Source of the DNA: Salarias fasciatus
Taxonomy: Eukaryota > Chordata > Actinopteri > Blenniiformes > Blenniidae
Assembly (NCBI RefSeq): GCF_902148845.1
Contig: NC_043755.1
Span: forward strand, 2,280,378-2,344,377
Direction of reading: 5' to 3'
Length of the DNA: 64,000 bases
Part shown: positions 1 through 13,400 of the stretch, in pieces
Numbering within the stretch: the first letter of the stretch is position 1
Layout of the letters: every line of letters starts with the position of its first letter
Translations under genes and position numbers: made by a program
Notes under the pieces: generated by a model
What the model was told of the DNA's origin: nothing
Database searches by the model: none
The model's input: only the letters and a program-made list of their open reading frames with translations

Positions 1-253
1 TTCCACTTTTGCTTTAACAATGTCTATGTTAACATTTCATTTTTATGATACACATTTAGCCGAGACTTTACTATCCATCATAAACCCCGAGAGCTTTTCT
101 TTGATGGGACGGTAGCCAGCCGGCTTTTTTTTTTTTTTTTTTTTTTTTTCCATGTGCTCTACAGTAGCAAACGTGTCTGAGAAACCAGGAGCGGCAAGAT
201 GTCGGCCGTAAACCCCGACGAGGTGAACATGTTCTCTGCTCTGCGCTCGCCAG

Positions 254-2118
254 GTTCATGACGGACGCGGCGCGGCGCGAGCACGAGACGCTGAAGAAGA
301 AGGCGCAGCCCAAGCTGACGCTGCCCCTGACGGGCGGCCTGTCGCGCAGCAGCGTCGCCACGCCGCCCCGCCACGCCAGCGGGAACCTCACCCCGCCCGT
401 CACCCCGCCGATCACGCCGTCCTCCTCCTTCCGCAGCAGCACGCCCACAGGTAATCGCCGCGCTGAACGTGCCGCGTTGCTCCATCAAGCAGAAAGTGAC
501 AGCAGACGTCTCCTGCCGATTAGAACCATGAGAACCTGCCAGGTTCTCATCATGAATTTTCCCAAATGAAACGTCTTCACGTCACACATTTCTTTTTTCC
601 CCCCCAGAAAATGAAGATATATTGTTTTTTAATTGCTTGGAAGCAACTTTCAGTTCTTTCAGTTGGTTTTGATTTCTACTCCAAGAGATAATATTTCACT
701 AATAAATGACTTTCACACATGTTTGAGATGTTAGGATCGTATTGTTCCGTCTTTATGCGGCCGTCCACATGACTGATCCTGTAAGTAAATACTCCTGACC
801 TGCAGCTGGACAGAGCTGCTCTCCTGCCAAGGGAAATCAGGGACGGCTCCGCTTCCAGCTAACTTGTTGAATTCACTACAGTGCATGTTGTATAACCGTT
901 TTTTTTTTTGTTTTTTTTTCTTCTGCATATCTTATTCCCATGTAGTTGTGTCCTTTTATTTATTTATTTATTTTCTTAAAGTATGCACCCTTCTGGCAAA
1001 ACATCTTTAATGAATTGCTTCTTGCCCCCAGACCTCAGCGAAATGCTTGAATTCTTTCCCACGATTGGCACACTTCAGTCTTTTCAAAAAACTCATGAAG
1101 TACAGATTATGGGAACTGCGCCTGAGGACAGGCGCTGTGAACGGCCCGGGTCTGCCAGCCCGGCGGCCCGGGGGGCCCGAGGGCCCCGAGGCCAGGATGT
1201 TGCTGCCACAGATGAGTCAGCGATGCTCTTAAATCAGGTCTCCCAGCGCGCGTTGATGGCAATAATCCTCCTGCAGGTAGCGAGTGTGACGAGGAGGAGG
1301 TGGACTTCGAGGAGTCCGACAGCGACGAGTCGTGGACCACCGAGAGCGCCATCAGCTCGGAGTCCATCCTCAGCTCCATGTGCATGAACGGAGGAGACGA
1401 GAAACCCTTCGCCTGCCCCGTCCCGGGCTGTAAGAAGAGATATAAGGTAAAACGTCACTCTGGAGATGTGTTTACCTCACCTGAGAGAGAGAGAGGAGGA
1501 CGGACAGCGGATAAATCTGCCTCCCTCTGCACTGAGTGCGATATAAATAAATGGATCATATCAAATGTGCTGCTGTCGATGGAAAACGGTTCTTTCTGGA
1601 GCGTTACAGCAGCATAAATGCATACATCTCGTCCACTGCAGTGATGTGGGCTTTTATGGGATTTTCCATCCACATCTGGTGTGTGTGTGGTTGGAATAAA
1701 TTACATGCAGCCTGAGAAAATTGCATTGCTGACGTGAATGACAGAGTTACAGGCGAGGACTCATTCTGAGGCAGCGTTCAGCATCCGCTTGGCGGCAGAC
1801 AGAGATCAGTTCGGAGCAAAGAGGCATTTTGTTTCCCTAATTTAGACTGATAAACTTTTTCTGTTTAAAAAAAAAAAAAAAAAAGAAAAAAAAAACCTGC
1901 AAGCGCTGACAGAAGTGTGCTGAATCCTCCTTGTTTTACAGAATGTGAACGGAATCAAGTACCACGCCAAGAACGGCCACCGGACCCAGATCAGGGTCCG
2001 CAAGCCCTTCAAGTGCCGGTGTGGGAAGAGCTACAAAACGTCTCAGGGCCTCCGCCACCACACCATCAACTTCCACCCCCCCATCTCCGCCGACATCATC
2101 CGCAAGATGCAGCAGTAG
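254..2118 (+). CDS. jazf1b: JAZF1 zinc finger protein, last three coding exons (5' part outside window)
   Basis: Coding exons 254-450, 1277-1446 and 1942-2118 (stop TAG 2116-2118) join in frame to 180 residues, the same length as the C-terminal part of human JAZF1 from its FMTDAARRE motif onward. Visible features in order: the FMTDAARREHE segment, a Ser/Thr/Pro-rich stretch with TPPVTPPITPSSSF, an acidic EEEVDFEESDSDES patch, a C2H2 finger starting CPVPGCKKRY, and a final finger with CRCGKSYK...HHTINFH ending IRKMQQ. All junctions are AG/GT and the phases agree. JAZF1 is a nuclear cofactor of the orphan receptor TR4 (NR2C2) and a component linked to NuA4/TIP60 chromatin complexes. The N-terminal finger and earlier exons lie left of base 1; bases 1-253 are intron. 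The b suffix is inferred from linkage to HoxAb. Confidence 0.95.
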
Positions 2119-3244
2119 AGCCGGAGCGAGCGAGTTTCCCGCTCCTCCCTCCTCCTTTAACCTCCCTCTGCGCACTTTTCCTTCACCTCCTCCTCCACTT
2201 CACAGTACGACACGGTTTCCCCCTGCATGGTGTCACGGCGTGTTGTTATTACTCCACCTTAGTTTCATTTCGGAGTGTTGAAGCTTTATATTGTTCACAG
2301 TTTTGTATTTTGCACATCGAAGCTTTCGTTTATCAATCTTTTTTTTTTTTTTTTTTTTCCTCTCATTTGGTGCTCACACTGCTGTTCAGAGCAGCCGTTC
2401 CCACCTGGAGGTTCAGGGTGACTGTTGAACAACGAAGCTCGTTCTAAAAGTTAAGTTTGCACGTCAGAGAAAGGAGAAATAGACTTTCCAGGGTCTCAAG
2501 GAGACCCGGGGAAACTTCCAGTTACTTTCCGTTAACGTTAGTGAAGGCGGCAGCGTTCGGTATTTGGCTTCACTCAAACGCTCTTCTGGAGGCGGAGCTT
2601 TAAGGACAGCCATGTTGGGAACCGCTGCTTTGGGGCGCGTTGCAGTCACTCCATAAAGGCCAAGTCACAAGCAGCCTTGTATGTTCATGAGGGCTCTCTG
2701 TTGTAAAGGGAAACTTAGGAGCGGTGATGTTTTTTTTATTTGATTTTTTTTTTTTTAAATGAAGGCACCAAGAGCTTGCCTCTGTCAGATGTTGCCCAGA
2801 GGAAGCCCAGACTGTGACAGAGGCAAATAAAAAAAAAATACATGAATGTGTGTTCAGGCATGAGTCATCATGAAAAACATTTGTATATTTTTCATTCTCC
2901 ATCAGACATGAATTATCTGTAGTTGGACCGGCTGATATTACTTTACCTTTCATATCACAAGAATTCAAAACTTCTCTTGATTAGGTAAACTGCAAGTGTG
3001 TGTGTGTGTGTGTGTGAGCATGAATTGAAAATCTCAGGTGATTTCTGAAAGCATTTCAGCACCACAGTCCTGCCCAAGTCTTCTGATAGTATTGATGCTG
3101 GGGTCAGGGAATCTGTGCGTCATCGGAGTCCCTCACGTCTGAAGCGGGCTCTTCTCGCCGTTTTAACAAAGAACTGATGCACTTTTTGTAAAAGTTGCCA
3201 AACCAATCAGCATTTTTGCCAATATCCTGCTCCGGGTGTAATTA

Positions 3245-3246
<2 letters not shown>

Positions 3247-3276
<30 letters not shown>
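3247..3276. repeat. (GT)n microsatellite
   Basis: Fifteen GT units within the probable jazf1 3' UTR. Confidence 0.95.
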
Positions 3277-3278
<2 letters not shown>

Positions 3279-3866
3279 AGGCACGCGATCATCAACGGTC
3301 CTGAGACATTTTCAGTATTGTGAGATTTCTGTACCGACAGTCGTTGCCTTGAATTGTAAAACCATTCCAAAATGCAGTGAATCTTCCAGCTGCTCGGCGG
3401 CTCCATCGAACTGTTTGATTGTCGTTGTCGTAGATGAGAGGAGCCGCTCATTCAGCACAGCGACGATCTCACCGTTCTGCTGTGAGGACAAACCCAAGGA
3501 GCCTCCTCTTCCTTTGTGCCATAATGTAACGCAAGTCATCTGTGAAGACCCGACTATAATGAAGATTTTAAAAGATGCCACAAAATTTTAAAGCTATCAT
3601 CACCGAGAGTAATCACAGCATGGATGTTGATCTCCTGAGAGAACTGTATCGGTATCGTACTGCCAGTGCAGACAAACCTATTTGATATTGTGTACAGTGA
3701 ATGTATTGTCGTGTGTTTAAGAGCTTTATATTTTCATATGTTTCTGAGGTTACAAAAGACGTTGAGTATGAAAATGTGTGTTTTAAAAGGTGAAACCACA
3801 GGTGGTGATAAACTGTATTCCGTGGGGAAAAAAAAGCTGCTTCATGTCAACTTTGGTTACATTCAG

Positions 3867-3872
3867 AATAAA
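3867..3872 (+). terminator. candidate poly(A) signal of jazf1
   Basis: AATAAA hexamer on the + strand about 1.75 kb after the jazf1 stop. No other gene on this strand could use it. Cleavage would be expected near 3885-3900. Confidence 0.5.
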
Positions 3873-3940
3873 AGTTCCTCTTTTCCTCAGACTGCTGAAG
3901 TTATTTACTCGTCTGGAACACAGTTGAGTTTCAAACAGAC

Positions 3941-3946
3941 TTTATT
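3941..3946 (-). terminator. candidate poly(A) signal of tax1bp1
   Basis: AATAAA on the - strand (TTTATT on +), about 805 bp after the tax1bp1 stop. I found no other perfect - strand AATAAA between the stop and this point. The resulting 3' UTR would end within tens of bases of the jazf1 3' end. Confidence 0.45.
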
Positions 3947-4751
3947 AGTTCATTTTAGATACATGAAAGTCACTGAACTAGTGAGACGTTTCTTCGAATG
4001 AAATAACTTAATACTGTAAAAGAGGAGAGAAAAGAAGAGGGAAATCGAACAGAAGCTCAGCATGCACTGATCAGCTAACCAATAAGAAAGTACTGAAGGA
4101 TTCAAATCTCAACTAAAGGAAACTTAACAAAAACAAATCTATATCATACACAAAGTATCAAGGCTGTCACAATATTGTTGGCTTTAATTATTCTAAAATA
4201 GATGATCTGATGATATACTGTATAATCATGTATCAGTGAAGATTCTCCCTGACTGCATATAGTGCACCAAGGCTGCTTTCTAGAAAGAATGACCAGATGA
4301 CTTGTACAGTGATGCTGGGGGGGGCGGCGGCGGGGGGTTGGGGGCATTTGTTTGCATGTTTTAAACGGAAGTTTGGTAAACACTTATCTCTTTCCCTGAT
4401 TCATTACATCCTGCAGTTTAACAGATCTGTGAGGGACGAGTCAATTTCTCTATGCACAACAGTCTTCCCCCCCCCCCGTTTTTTTTTTTTTAATCCAAAT
4501 GGAAAGAAATTTTCTCTTATTTAAAAAAACAAAACCTTTCGGTTTGCAAATGAATTCAGTAGCCCTGCGTTAAAACACTGAATTAGAAGGTCACCTCAAA
4601 GTATTTCTCTAAATCGATTAAGAAAGCGAGAGTCAGTATAATCCTAAAGAGGATCTTCACACCGTTACATGCAGAGGAGAGTGCAGAGAGAGACTTGTTT
4701 TTAGTGGTCGACGGGAAGTTGGCAGACTGGATGTGCTGGCTCTGCGCGCCT

Positions 4752-7700
4752 CTAATCGAAGTTGAGCGGGTGGCCGTCGAAGTGGGTCAGCACGTGGTTC
4801 TCGAACACCTTCTGGTCGCAGTCCAGCGGGAACTGCTCGCTGCACATGGGGCAGATCTTCCAGTGGCTCTCCACGTGCTCCTCGAACTTGCTCTGGTCGT
4901 AGTTGGGCGGGAAGATGACCTCGCAGAGTGGACACCGCTTCATGTCCATGCTGGGAAGACGGAGGAGATGGTTAACAGGCGGGGGGAGGGTGTGCGTCTA
5001 CTGCGACGTAGGTGGGCTGCTGCTTCTAAACACTGAACACAGGTTCAGCGATTGCGGCGCATGTGGAGAACGGTTACCTGGGATCAAAGCAGAAGGCGGT
5101 CTGTCCGTCGTTTACAAAGGGACTGTGGCTTTCGATTGCTGTGGTCTGTTCATTGGTATTTCCCTGAGAAGCGGAGACAAACATCTTCAGTTACGACGAC
5201 ATAAAACTGTCCGCACACAAGAACGCGAGCCGACGGTTCCCCGCCGCGTCTTACGTTGTTGTTTTGCTTCTCCTCTGACTCCTCGTGGCCCTCTGGCCGG
5301 CTGTGGTTGCGGGTGGGCTGGATACACACCACGTTGCTGTCCCAGGAGGGCGGGCCGACTGGGGGCAGTCTGAGCGGCTGCTCGTCTGAGAACTCCTCGT
5401 CGGCCTCGTCTGCGGGGAGCGGCGGGAGAAAAGCGGCTGCCGTTAAGAAAGGCTGCGCTGCGCTGGACTCTGCCAGATGTTTGCACTCGGGTCTGGTTTG
5501 GCTTCACGCGCAACACTGGCATCGCAACAAAATACATGGAGACGAGGACATGCTGGACCGCTGTCCTCAACCAGACTCACAACATTCACAGTGCTGAGAA
5601 AACACAACACAGTGCATGCCGGATTACTGTGGTGGAGCTTCTAGCAGCTCAGCGTTTCCCTGACACATTATGAAACGGATAAAAGATGTAAAACAGCAGA
5701 ATCTGTTCAAAGCGTATCAAGACTCGGCTGTGTGTTCGGTGCTCATGAGGAGCATTGATACTACTAACACTAAAGGAGCACCGACCTTTAGAGTCGGTGA
5801 CGGAGTACGGGTTTCCGAACTGCAGCTTGCTGGGGCTCTGAGAGACCAGCAGGGGGGTGGGGGCGTCCTGGGCGTAGGGGACCGGGTACTGCAGGAACAA
5901 AGGCACACTGGACTGGAGGTTCTCCAAACTGCTCTTCTCACTGCCGCCCTGCTCGGCCTTCTTGCTGCTGCCGCCTTTCTGGACGTCCTGGAGGAAGAAA
6001 CGCAACAGAGTCAGACCGATGGGACCCTTCAAACAGCCACCGCCTCTCTGGTCACTTTATTCATCGATGTTCTTATTTGCTAGTTTGTGAAGAGTTCAGT
6101 ATACAGTCTTTCCTTCTTCCTACGTCTGAGTTTAGATGTTCTGATAACTTATTTAATCGCCTGTGCTATCCAAGTGATTTTAGAATTTTCCCCATCTTCC
6201 ACTTTGAATGTTTTTTTCCATGTTTTTCAGGAAGGTCTCACTCACATTCACGGCACCGCCACAGCAACTGCTTCAGTCTCTCCATAAAGCCACCAAGTCG
6301 CTGATCTCAGTGGAAGCGGCAGCCTCTCAGACGACGCGTTCGCTTTAATAACCTTGAAGCCGCCACTGACTCAGATCCGATTTCCGCGCCTCCCCGTCCG
6401 ATAAGGCCGGCCGTACATCACCGCTCGCAGACGTGAAGCCGAGCTGAGAACTGGGTTTCAGTCTCGCTCACACAAGCAGTTTAATTAGCACCCTAATTAA
6501 AAAAAGAAACTGTTTTCCTTTTCAAAGGGAACGAGACTGTGTTTTATGGATGCTACTCGCAGACGCCAAGTTAATTTACAGTCTAAACCTCAAATTGGGT
6601 CATTCGACTCCTCTTGACTGTAACTCCATTACCTCCAAGCAATATTTTAGGCCAGTGAGGACCCTGACTACGACCCAAAGCAATGCAATGGAAAATAAGA
6701 ACTCATTTACTTTGCTTCTACAATTAAAAGCATATTAAACGCACACAAACCAGATTGGGGCAGAGGTATGGGACATTTCAGGGGATTTTTAGAGTAGCAA
6801 AGAGACGATGACGGCTGTGACTGACCCCCTCCGGTTTGTCCTTCTCCTTCAGGAGGAGAGTGAGCGTGTCCTTCACCTCCTTCAGCTCGCGTCCCTTCTC
6901 AGCCACCTGGCTCTGAAGGAAACACAACAAATGTAAATATCGCCGCTCTCGAACCATCATCTGCTGCCGATTGAAAAACGCATCAATGAAACGCAGACGG
7001 AGTTTCACCTGCGACTTTAATTGATCGGAGCCATAAAAGGCTTCCCTTCGCAGCCGCGCTGATTTATGTACAATTGTGCTCAAAGCAAAACAACCTGTTT
7101 GAATCCCTCCGAGACATTAAGCAAATATCCGCCTGACCCGAGCCAAGCACGGCATTAGCCAGGCAACCAGAGATGACTCCTGAGAGCCCGGCTTTGCTTG
7201 TCTCCAGAGCCTGACATAAACAGCAGTAAAACGTCGTCTCGCGGATCGGCCCGCTCATAAACAACAATGTCAGAGCAACTGTTTTCAAGGGGAGCGATAG
7301 CATCAAAGGCTCGGTGCTTGAGCTAGACCAGCCATGCACAGAGGTAAAAAGGCACGGGAGAGTCTGAGGACAGCCTGAGCTTCTCTGTACCGACCTTGTA
7401 ACGGTCTTCCTCCGCTGCCAGCTGCAGCTTCAGGGTCTCGTTGGTCTTCAGTTGTTCCTTAAATTTGGCCTCCATCTTGGCCAGCTCGTCGGCGAACATG
7501 CAGCTTCGCTCTTTCTCTTCCTGCGGAGCGACAGGCAGTGAGCGGGGCCAGTTTGTATCAAACCGCATCATGTGTTGTGAATCTGTAGAGAGATGTCTCA
7601 CCATCAGCATCTGCTTGCATTTTCTGTACTTGTCGTTCCTGTCGGACGCCTCCCTGCTGATGCCTTTCAGTTTCTCCTGGATGATGGCCTCCAGCATGGG

Positions 7701-8301
7701 ATCAGCAGAACCTGGACTCCCTGCAAGGTTTTTCCATTGAAAACCAACATAAGACGCGCTGCTGTAACCTGCTGAATCCAATCTGAGTGCAGTGGTTAAA
7801 CACCGAACGCACAATTTAGGATAATGAGACCAAAGTACCTGGCACGGAAGTGTCCGGACTCACTGATGCAGGGATGGCTGCGGCCTCTTGTGTTGAGCTT
7901 CTCTTCAACTCCTGCTGAAAACAGAGAAACCAAACACAAACTTACCCAACTAGTGATAAATAATGTCACAAGCAAGCTAAACTCTCACATGAGTGTGGAG
8001 GCTCCAAATATTAACATAAAATGCATGTTAGTGAACATAAACAAAATATAATTTCAAAACAGGCAACTTAACATCTCATCCTGACAAACTTAATGCAAAT
8101 ACAAATAAGCTGTTTGGTTTTTGCTGATCGTTTCAGATAAGAAATCCCCAGCAGGAAATAAAGGGGAAAAACAACCTCCAGTATTTACACTGGAAGCAGA
8201 GAAACTGCAGTAAAAACATCCAATCAGGGACTAGACCATTTTCCTGATGTAAATTTTAAGAAGGAATCATGCTACAGAGTGGAAGAGTTCCATGTATATA
8301 T

Positions 8302-8382
<81 letters not shown>

Positions 8383-10367
8383 TACAAATAAAATAAAAGG
8401 CATTGACAGCACTTTTTATCTTGTAAACATAAAAATAATTTAAACCATAGGACTCACATATCCAATCTCTAACAGGCTTCATATCGAGATAAATCTGACT
8501 CCTTAAAAGCCTCTAGCTGGCTGTTTTGTTCTCTTTGGATACCAAAGGCCACAACTAGTGTTTTATTTTTATTGTGAAAATACACATAATTCCCACATCA
8601 AGCCAAAAAATTACAATTCAACCTGAAATAGTGTGTGCAGCATGTGAGCTCAGAGGGAAAGTTGGAAGAGACTTTAAGACTTGCAGTTTTTGCTGATCTG
8701 CTGGTGCAGAAGCGTTCATCACTATGAAGTAGGGATGAACAGTATCTTTCCCCTGCTGTATGAATAATTTAGCAGTGTGAATACATACACAGGGCTGCCG
8801 CTGGACATATACCACCCCATGCAGCTCGTGCCCTGAGCTCTGGACTCTCGGGTGGGACCTACCCCTTGCTGTTCGGAGAGTTTCAGCACTTGTTTTTGCA
8901 GCCGCTGGCATTCCTTGTATTTCTCCTTGTAGTGTTCGGCAGCCATGTGCAGCCGCAGCTTCAGGTCGTCCACCTCTCTCTGCAGCTCGGCGACGGCCGC
9001 GGGATCCGCCGCAGCTTCCTCCTCAGCTTTGGCCTGTCGATGTGAAACGTTACAGATCAGACGTTAATGAGACGACATCACTATGACACTGCAGGCAGAA
9101 GGGAAATCCCTATTAAAAAAAATAAATTAAAAAAACACATTTTGTCAATGAATCACTAGAATCATTAACCACGTTTTAATACTGAGGGGTGCCATTATAT
9201 TCAGCAGATGACTACCGATCAATAAAACACAGAATTACAGCCTCCTTTAAAGTGAGGAGCAGTAAAACCCCATGAGGTAGAAACTTTCTCTTCAACTCTC
9301 TACGCAACCTATTAAAGGTCTAAATGTCTTCAGCAAACCATGGCAAGACTGCTGAACAATTATTTTATTGTTATATTTTGCATATAAATCTAAATGTTTC
9401 CGTATTCTGATTTGATATTTAGGATATTATCATCATTTTCAGATATTAGTTGAAGAGAATTTTCCTTTCATTTGCTAATTATACGATTTTGAGTGTCAAA
9501 GTCAGATTAAAAAAATGTGTAATTAATGTAGAATATATGAAGAGTTCACTGAACAAATTACAGGAAGATAAACTTTTCTTTCGCATTCTAATTATTTTTG
9601 AGAGCAGTTCTGGAATGATTATGAGATTTTCCAGACTCAAGCGGCTCTCTCAAGGTTGATTATTTTCTTTAATAAAAGTACTGCATATTAAATGTGTTAT
9701 TTTGACTGAAATGAAACCGAAAATCCTGCCACAGTCTGCGGTCGGCATCCTTACAGCTTCCTGCTTGGCCTCGGCCTTCATCTGCTCCACCAGGCGCTCC
9801 AGGCGGGCGCACTGGGTCTGGGCTTCGGCCTTGGCCTGGCGGAGGGCATCGACCTCCAGCTTCATGTGGTACAGCTCCGACATGGTCCGGTCACGTGCGC
9901 TGGAGGCGTCCCGCAGCTCGGCGGCCAACAAGGAGGACTGCTGCTGGTTGGCCTGGAGCTGCTCCTCCTTCTGTCTCAACTGCTCTTTCAGGGCTTTCAT
10001 TTCTCCCTGTCAGAAACAAAACACAGTAAAGGTGACTTCTAATGCAGCACATGTATCCTATTATTGCCCGTTACGTCATCAATGAGGTAAAAAGAAAGAA
10101 AAACAAGTGCTTTGTTTTCATAATCTGGTCAACTTTCATTTTGGAAACCTGTAAATAGAAGTGTTCATACCAAAGGAGAAACTTTGGCCAGGATCTCTTT
10201 GTACTGCTTCTCTTTCTCGTTGAGGCACGTCTGCAGCCGCCCCACTTCCTCTTTAAACTGGGCAATGGTGTTTTCTTTGTTTACATCCACAGACTTCAGC
10301 ATCTGCAGCTCTGCGCTCAGCTTGGTGTTCTCCAGCTCCCGGTTTTTCAGGTGAATCTGAAGCGCGT

Positions 10368-10446
<79 letters not shown>

Positions 10447-13400
10447 TACAAAAGATAAAGTTGTTGACTTTTCCATAATTGACAAGAGATCAATCACAAT
10501 TCTACATGAAATAATAGATATAAAAAAGGGACCATTAAGTTAATTTAGCACGACCTCAATTTTCAAGACAGACACTCAGATTGGAAAAGAAAGTTATCCT
10601 CGAGTGAACGAGCGCCACGTGAGGGCGAGGGTTAAATTAGGTATGGCTCTTTGGCTACATTACTGTGGCGACAGTGCAGTGTGTGGCGCTCCCAGTTCCT
10701 GTGCAGCGCTCACCACAACAGAGACACACAAACACCAGACGGCCCGGAGGACGGAATAAGGCATTCCCTGTTTAGACTTAAACGTTGGGCAAGGGTATGC
10801 AAAATAATCCCCCAAGTGAAAAACAGGAAAGAAACTGAATTTTTTTTAATTACAGACTGCAAAGCTGTCGCTAACTTAGCAGTCCACTGCGCCACTGACA
10901 CCATGGATGTGTGACTGGAAATGATTTAGCCGCTTCCTGCTTGGACCTCCAAGTCTTTATTTTCCACTGATCTTTAAGTGACAACTGCATTTCTTTCAGG
11001 ACTGCCACAGAACGAAGTATTTATTCAAATTTCCATATTTTGAGAGAAGATATTTGTAAACTTTAACAGCGAATTTACCTTGTAGAGCTCCTTCTCATCT
11101 TTTTCATTCTTCAGATGGGATTCCAGTGACTCCTTCTCTGCAGTGAACTTCTTTAACCTGTCCTTGAGGCTAAGCACAGAAAAATAATCATTTTACATCT
11201 CACAGAGTCATTGTTAAAAAATGGAGCAGTAAACAAAAAAAAAATACTGTCTGGATACTAAATGAAATAAATGCTGAACTTTTATTTGTGAAACTGCAAC
11301 AGGATGTTTTGGAATTCAACGATTATTGAATGTTTGATTTAAATCTGTGAACTTCTGCAGCTTCAGTATAAATAACTTTTACTTTCAGCTGCTTTGACTC
11401 AATCACTGGAACGTTAAATGTTCCTCTCTAGTGGTTAAAAGATGGAACAAGCCAGTTTTAAGAAATGATTACCTCTGACTTATTAAGACGGCATGAGAAA
11501 AATAAAGTGAGTTGCTACCAGCAGTCCAGTGAATGTGCAGCAGCCTCTTCACTGAAAACTCACCTGTCCAGTTCGGTTTCTTTCTGAAGGCCCTTCTGTG
11601 TCACACCGATCAGATCCTCTTCCAGCTGTACGACTCTCGCAGTGGCCTCCTCTAGTCTCGTCTTGATCTCCTCTTTCTCCTCCAGCAGGGCCTGTGAAGA
11701 GTGATGTACCTCCTGGGCGAAAAGAAAAAAGATGGTGTAAAATACCAAACATTTGTGATTAAACAGCTGTATTCATCTAAAATCTTCCATGACAAAATAA
11801 TACTAGTGTCTAAATTTTTATGTCCTTCTTTGACTCCAAATTCATGTAAAATTAAAATGTTGTGCCTGTAAATCAATGTGAACATTACAACTCAGTGAAG
11901 AGTTCCAAAGTTGAAAGATCACATCAAAAAAAGGAGAAAAAAAAGAGAAAAATCAAAACTTTTTTTTCCCAGCAATTTCTTTATAGTCTGAATTTTGGAA
12001 TCTTTATTTTCACACCACATAAAAAAAAATCACATAAAAGTATAGTCATAAAATTAACAGCCATGAAAATCTGTAATCATGCTTTCATCTGAAAGTCGTT
12101 TTGAAACTCGCAGATTTACTGCAGAGGACGACGACGTGAATTATTACTGACTATGCTTTTAGGACCTAATGTTATGCTATAAAAAGTGGAATTACAACTC
12201 TGATAATACAGACATGCATATCTGTCAGAGGGTGATTTATTCTTTCAGTGTATCTCTGCAGGCTTGGACTCCTTCACTAGGGGGTGCTAAAAGACTGTTC
12301 AGCCAATTAAAGAAAGTCCAGAGAGTCACTGAGAAAGAAGACTATCACTCATACACTTATGTGCTCCACAACAATATTAAAGTTTAAAGAGGGTGTTCTT
12401 GACTGGTTTTAAGAGTGGCTTTGAACGCCGGCTGGGCGAGCTCGCCGCTTACTTGATTCTCTCTCCTCAGCTGGGCACACGTCTCTTTCTCCTGCTCACA
12501 CTCCTTCTGCAGACTCTCCTTCTCGGCCTCCAGCTGCTCCTTCTCCTGCTGCACCAGCGACATTTTTTTAAGCAGCTCATCTTTCTCTCTCTGGGCTTCC
12601 TCCACCTTTTGCTGCAAACGAGAATAAAAAAACGAAGATAGCAAAAGAAAATCAAACCTCTTGTTTCTTTGCATTTCAGAATATCATTGAAAAGTTAATG
12701 GGTCCCCAGTTTGACGATAGCTTGGTTTCAATCTGTGACTCTAAATTGCTACAGGAGTGAATGTGAGTGTGTCAGATGGACACTCATATAAACTAAAATG
12801 CATATAAGTTTGTTTTTTTTTTTACATTTCATGTATGATAACTACAGCCTGTGTCTAAAATGAATGGGAAAAACATCTGATCTCATGGGACACTAGCTTT
12901 GATTTTGGTGACTCATAAGCTAAAATGATACAGAATTTAATTAAAAGATTAAAAAAAACCATTTCAAGCATATGGAAGCTTTACTATTTGAATTCAGTTA
13001 TGGAAATAATTGCACTCCTCCAATGCAATCAAATGTTTTGAGATTTGTCTGTATGATGCTGCTCAGTTGGAGAGACTTTTTCCTCAAACGTGACTGAAAC
13101 AGGCAGAGCTGGACATGAAAGTTAAAGAAGACGCGTCAACGCTTCTGAACTCTCTGCTGATGCTCAGGCGGACTGTACCTCCAGGAAGCCGGCCTTCGTG
13201 GTCACCACCAGGATGTCAGAGTTACATTCATCCTCCACAGTCAGCAGCTCGTCCTCTGTCGGGCTGTTGGCGCGGAACTGGAAGGGCGTGCTGGCCCCCC
13301 GGATCTCCCCTTTGTGGGTCACGTAACAAAACTGGTAGAACTCGCCGTCGTCATTGGGCACATAATATCCTGATGAAGAGTCACAGCGCAGGCAGCGGGT

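Larger units (their letters stand above)
2119..3890 (+). other. probable jazf1 3' UTR
   Basis: No gene-like ORF follows the jazf1 stop until the convergent tax1bp1 gene. The stretch holds T-rich runs, a TG repeat near 2996-3016 and a longer one at 3247-3276. The first plausible AATAAA poly(A) signal is at 3867-3872, giving a 3' UTR of about 1.77 kb. The UTR extent is inferred from the signal only. Confidence 0.55.

Noticed and set aside
5187-5570. 127-codon - strand ORF overlapping a tax1bp1 exon
   Set aside because: Its frame differs from the one that joins the TAX1BP1 exons into a single protein; the exon 5409-5255 explains the region.
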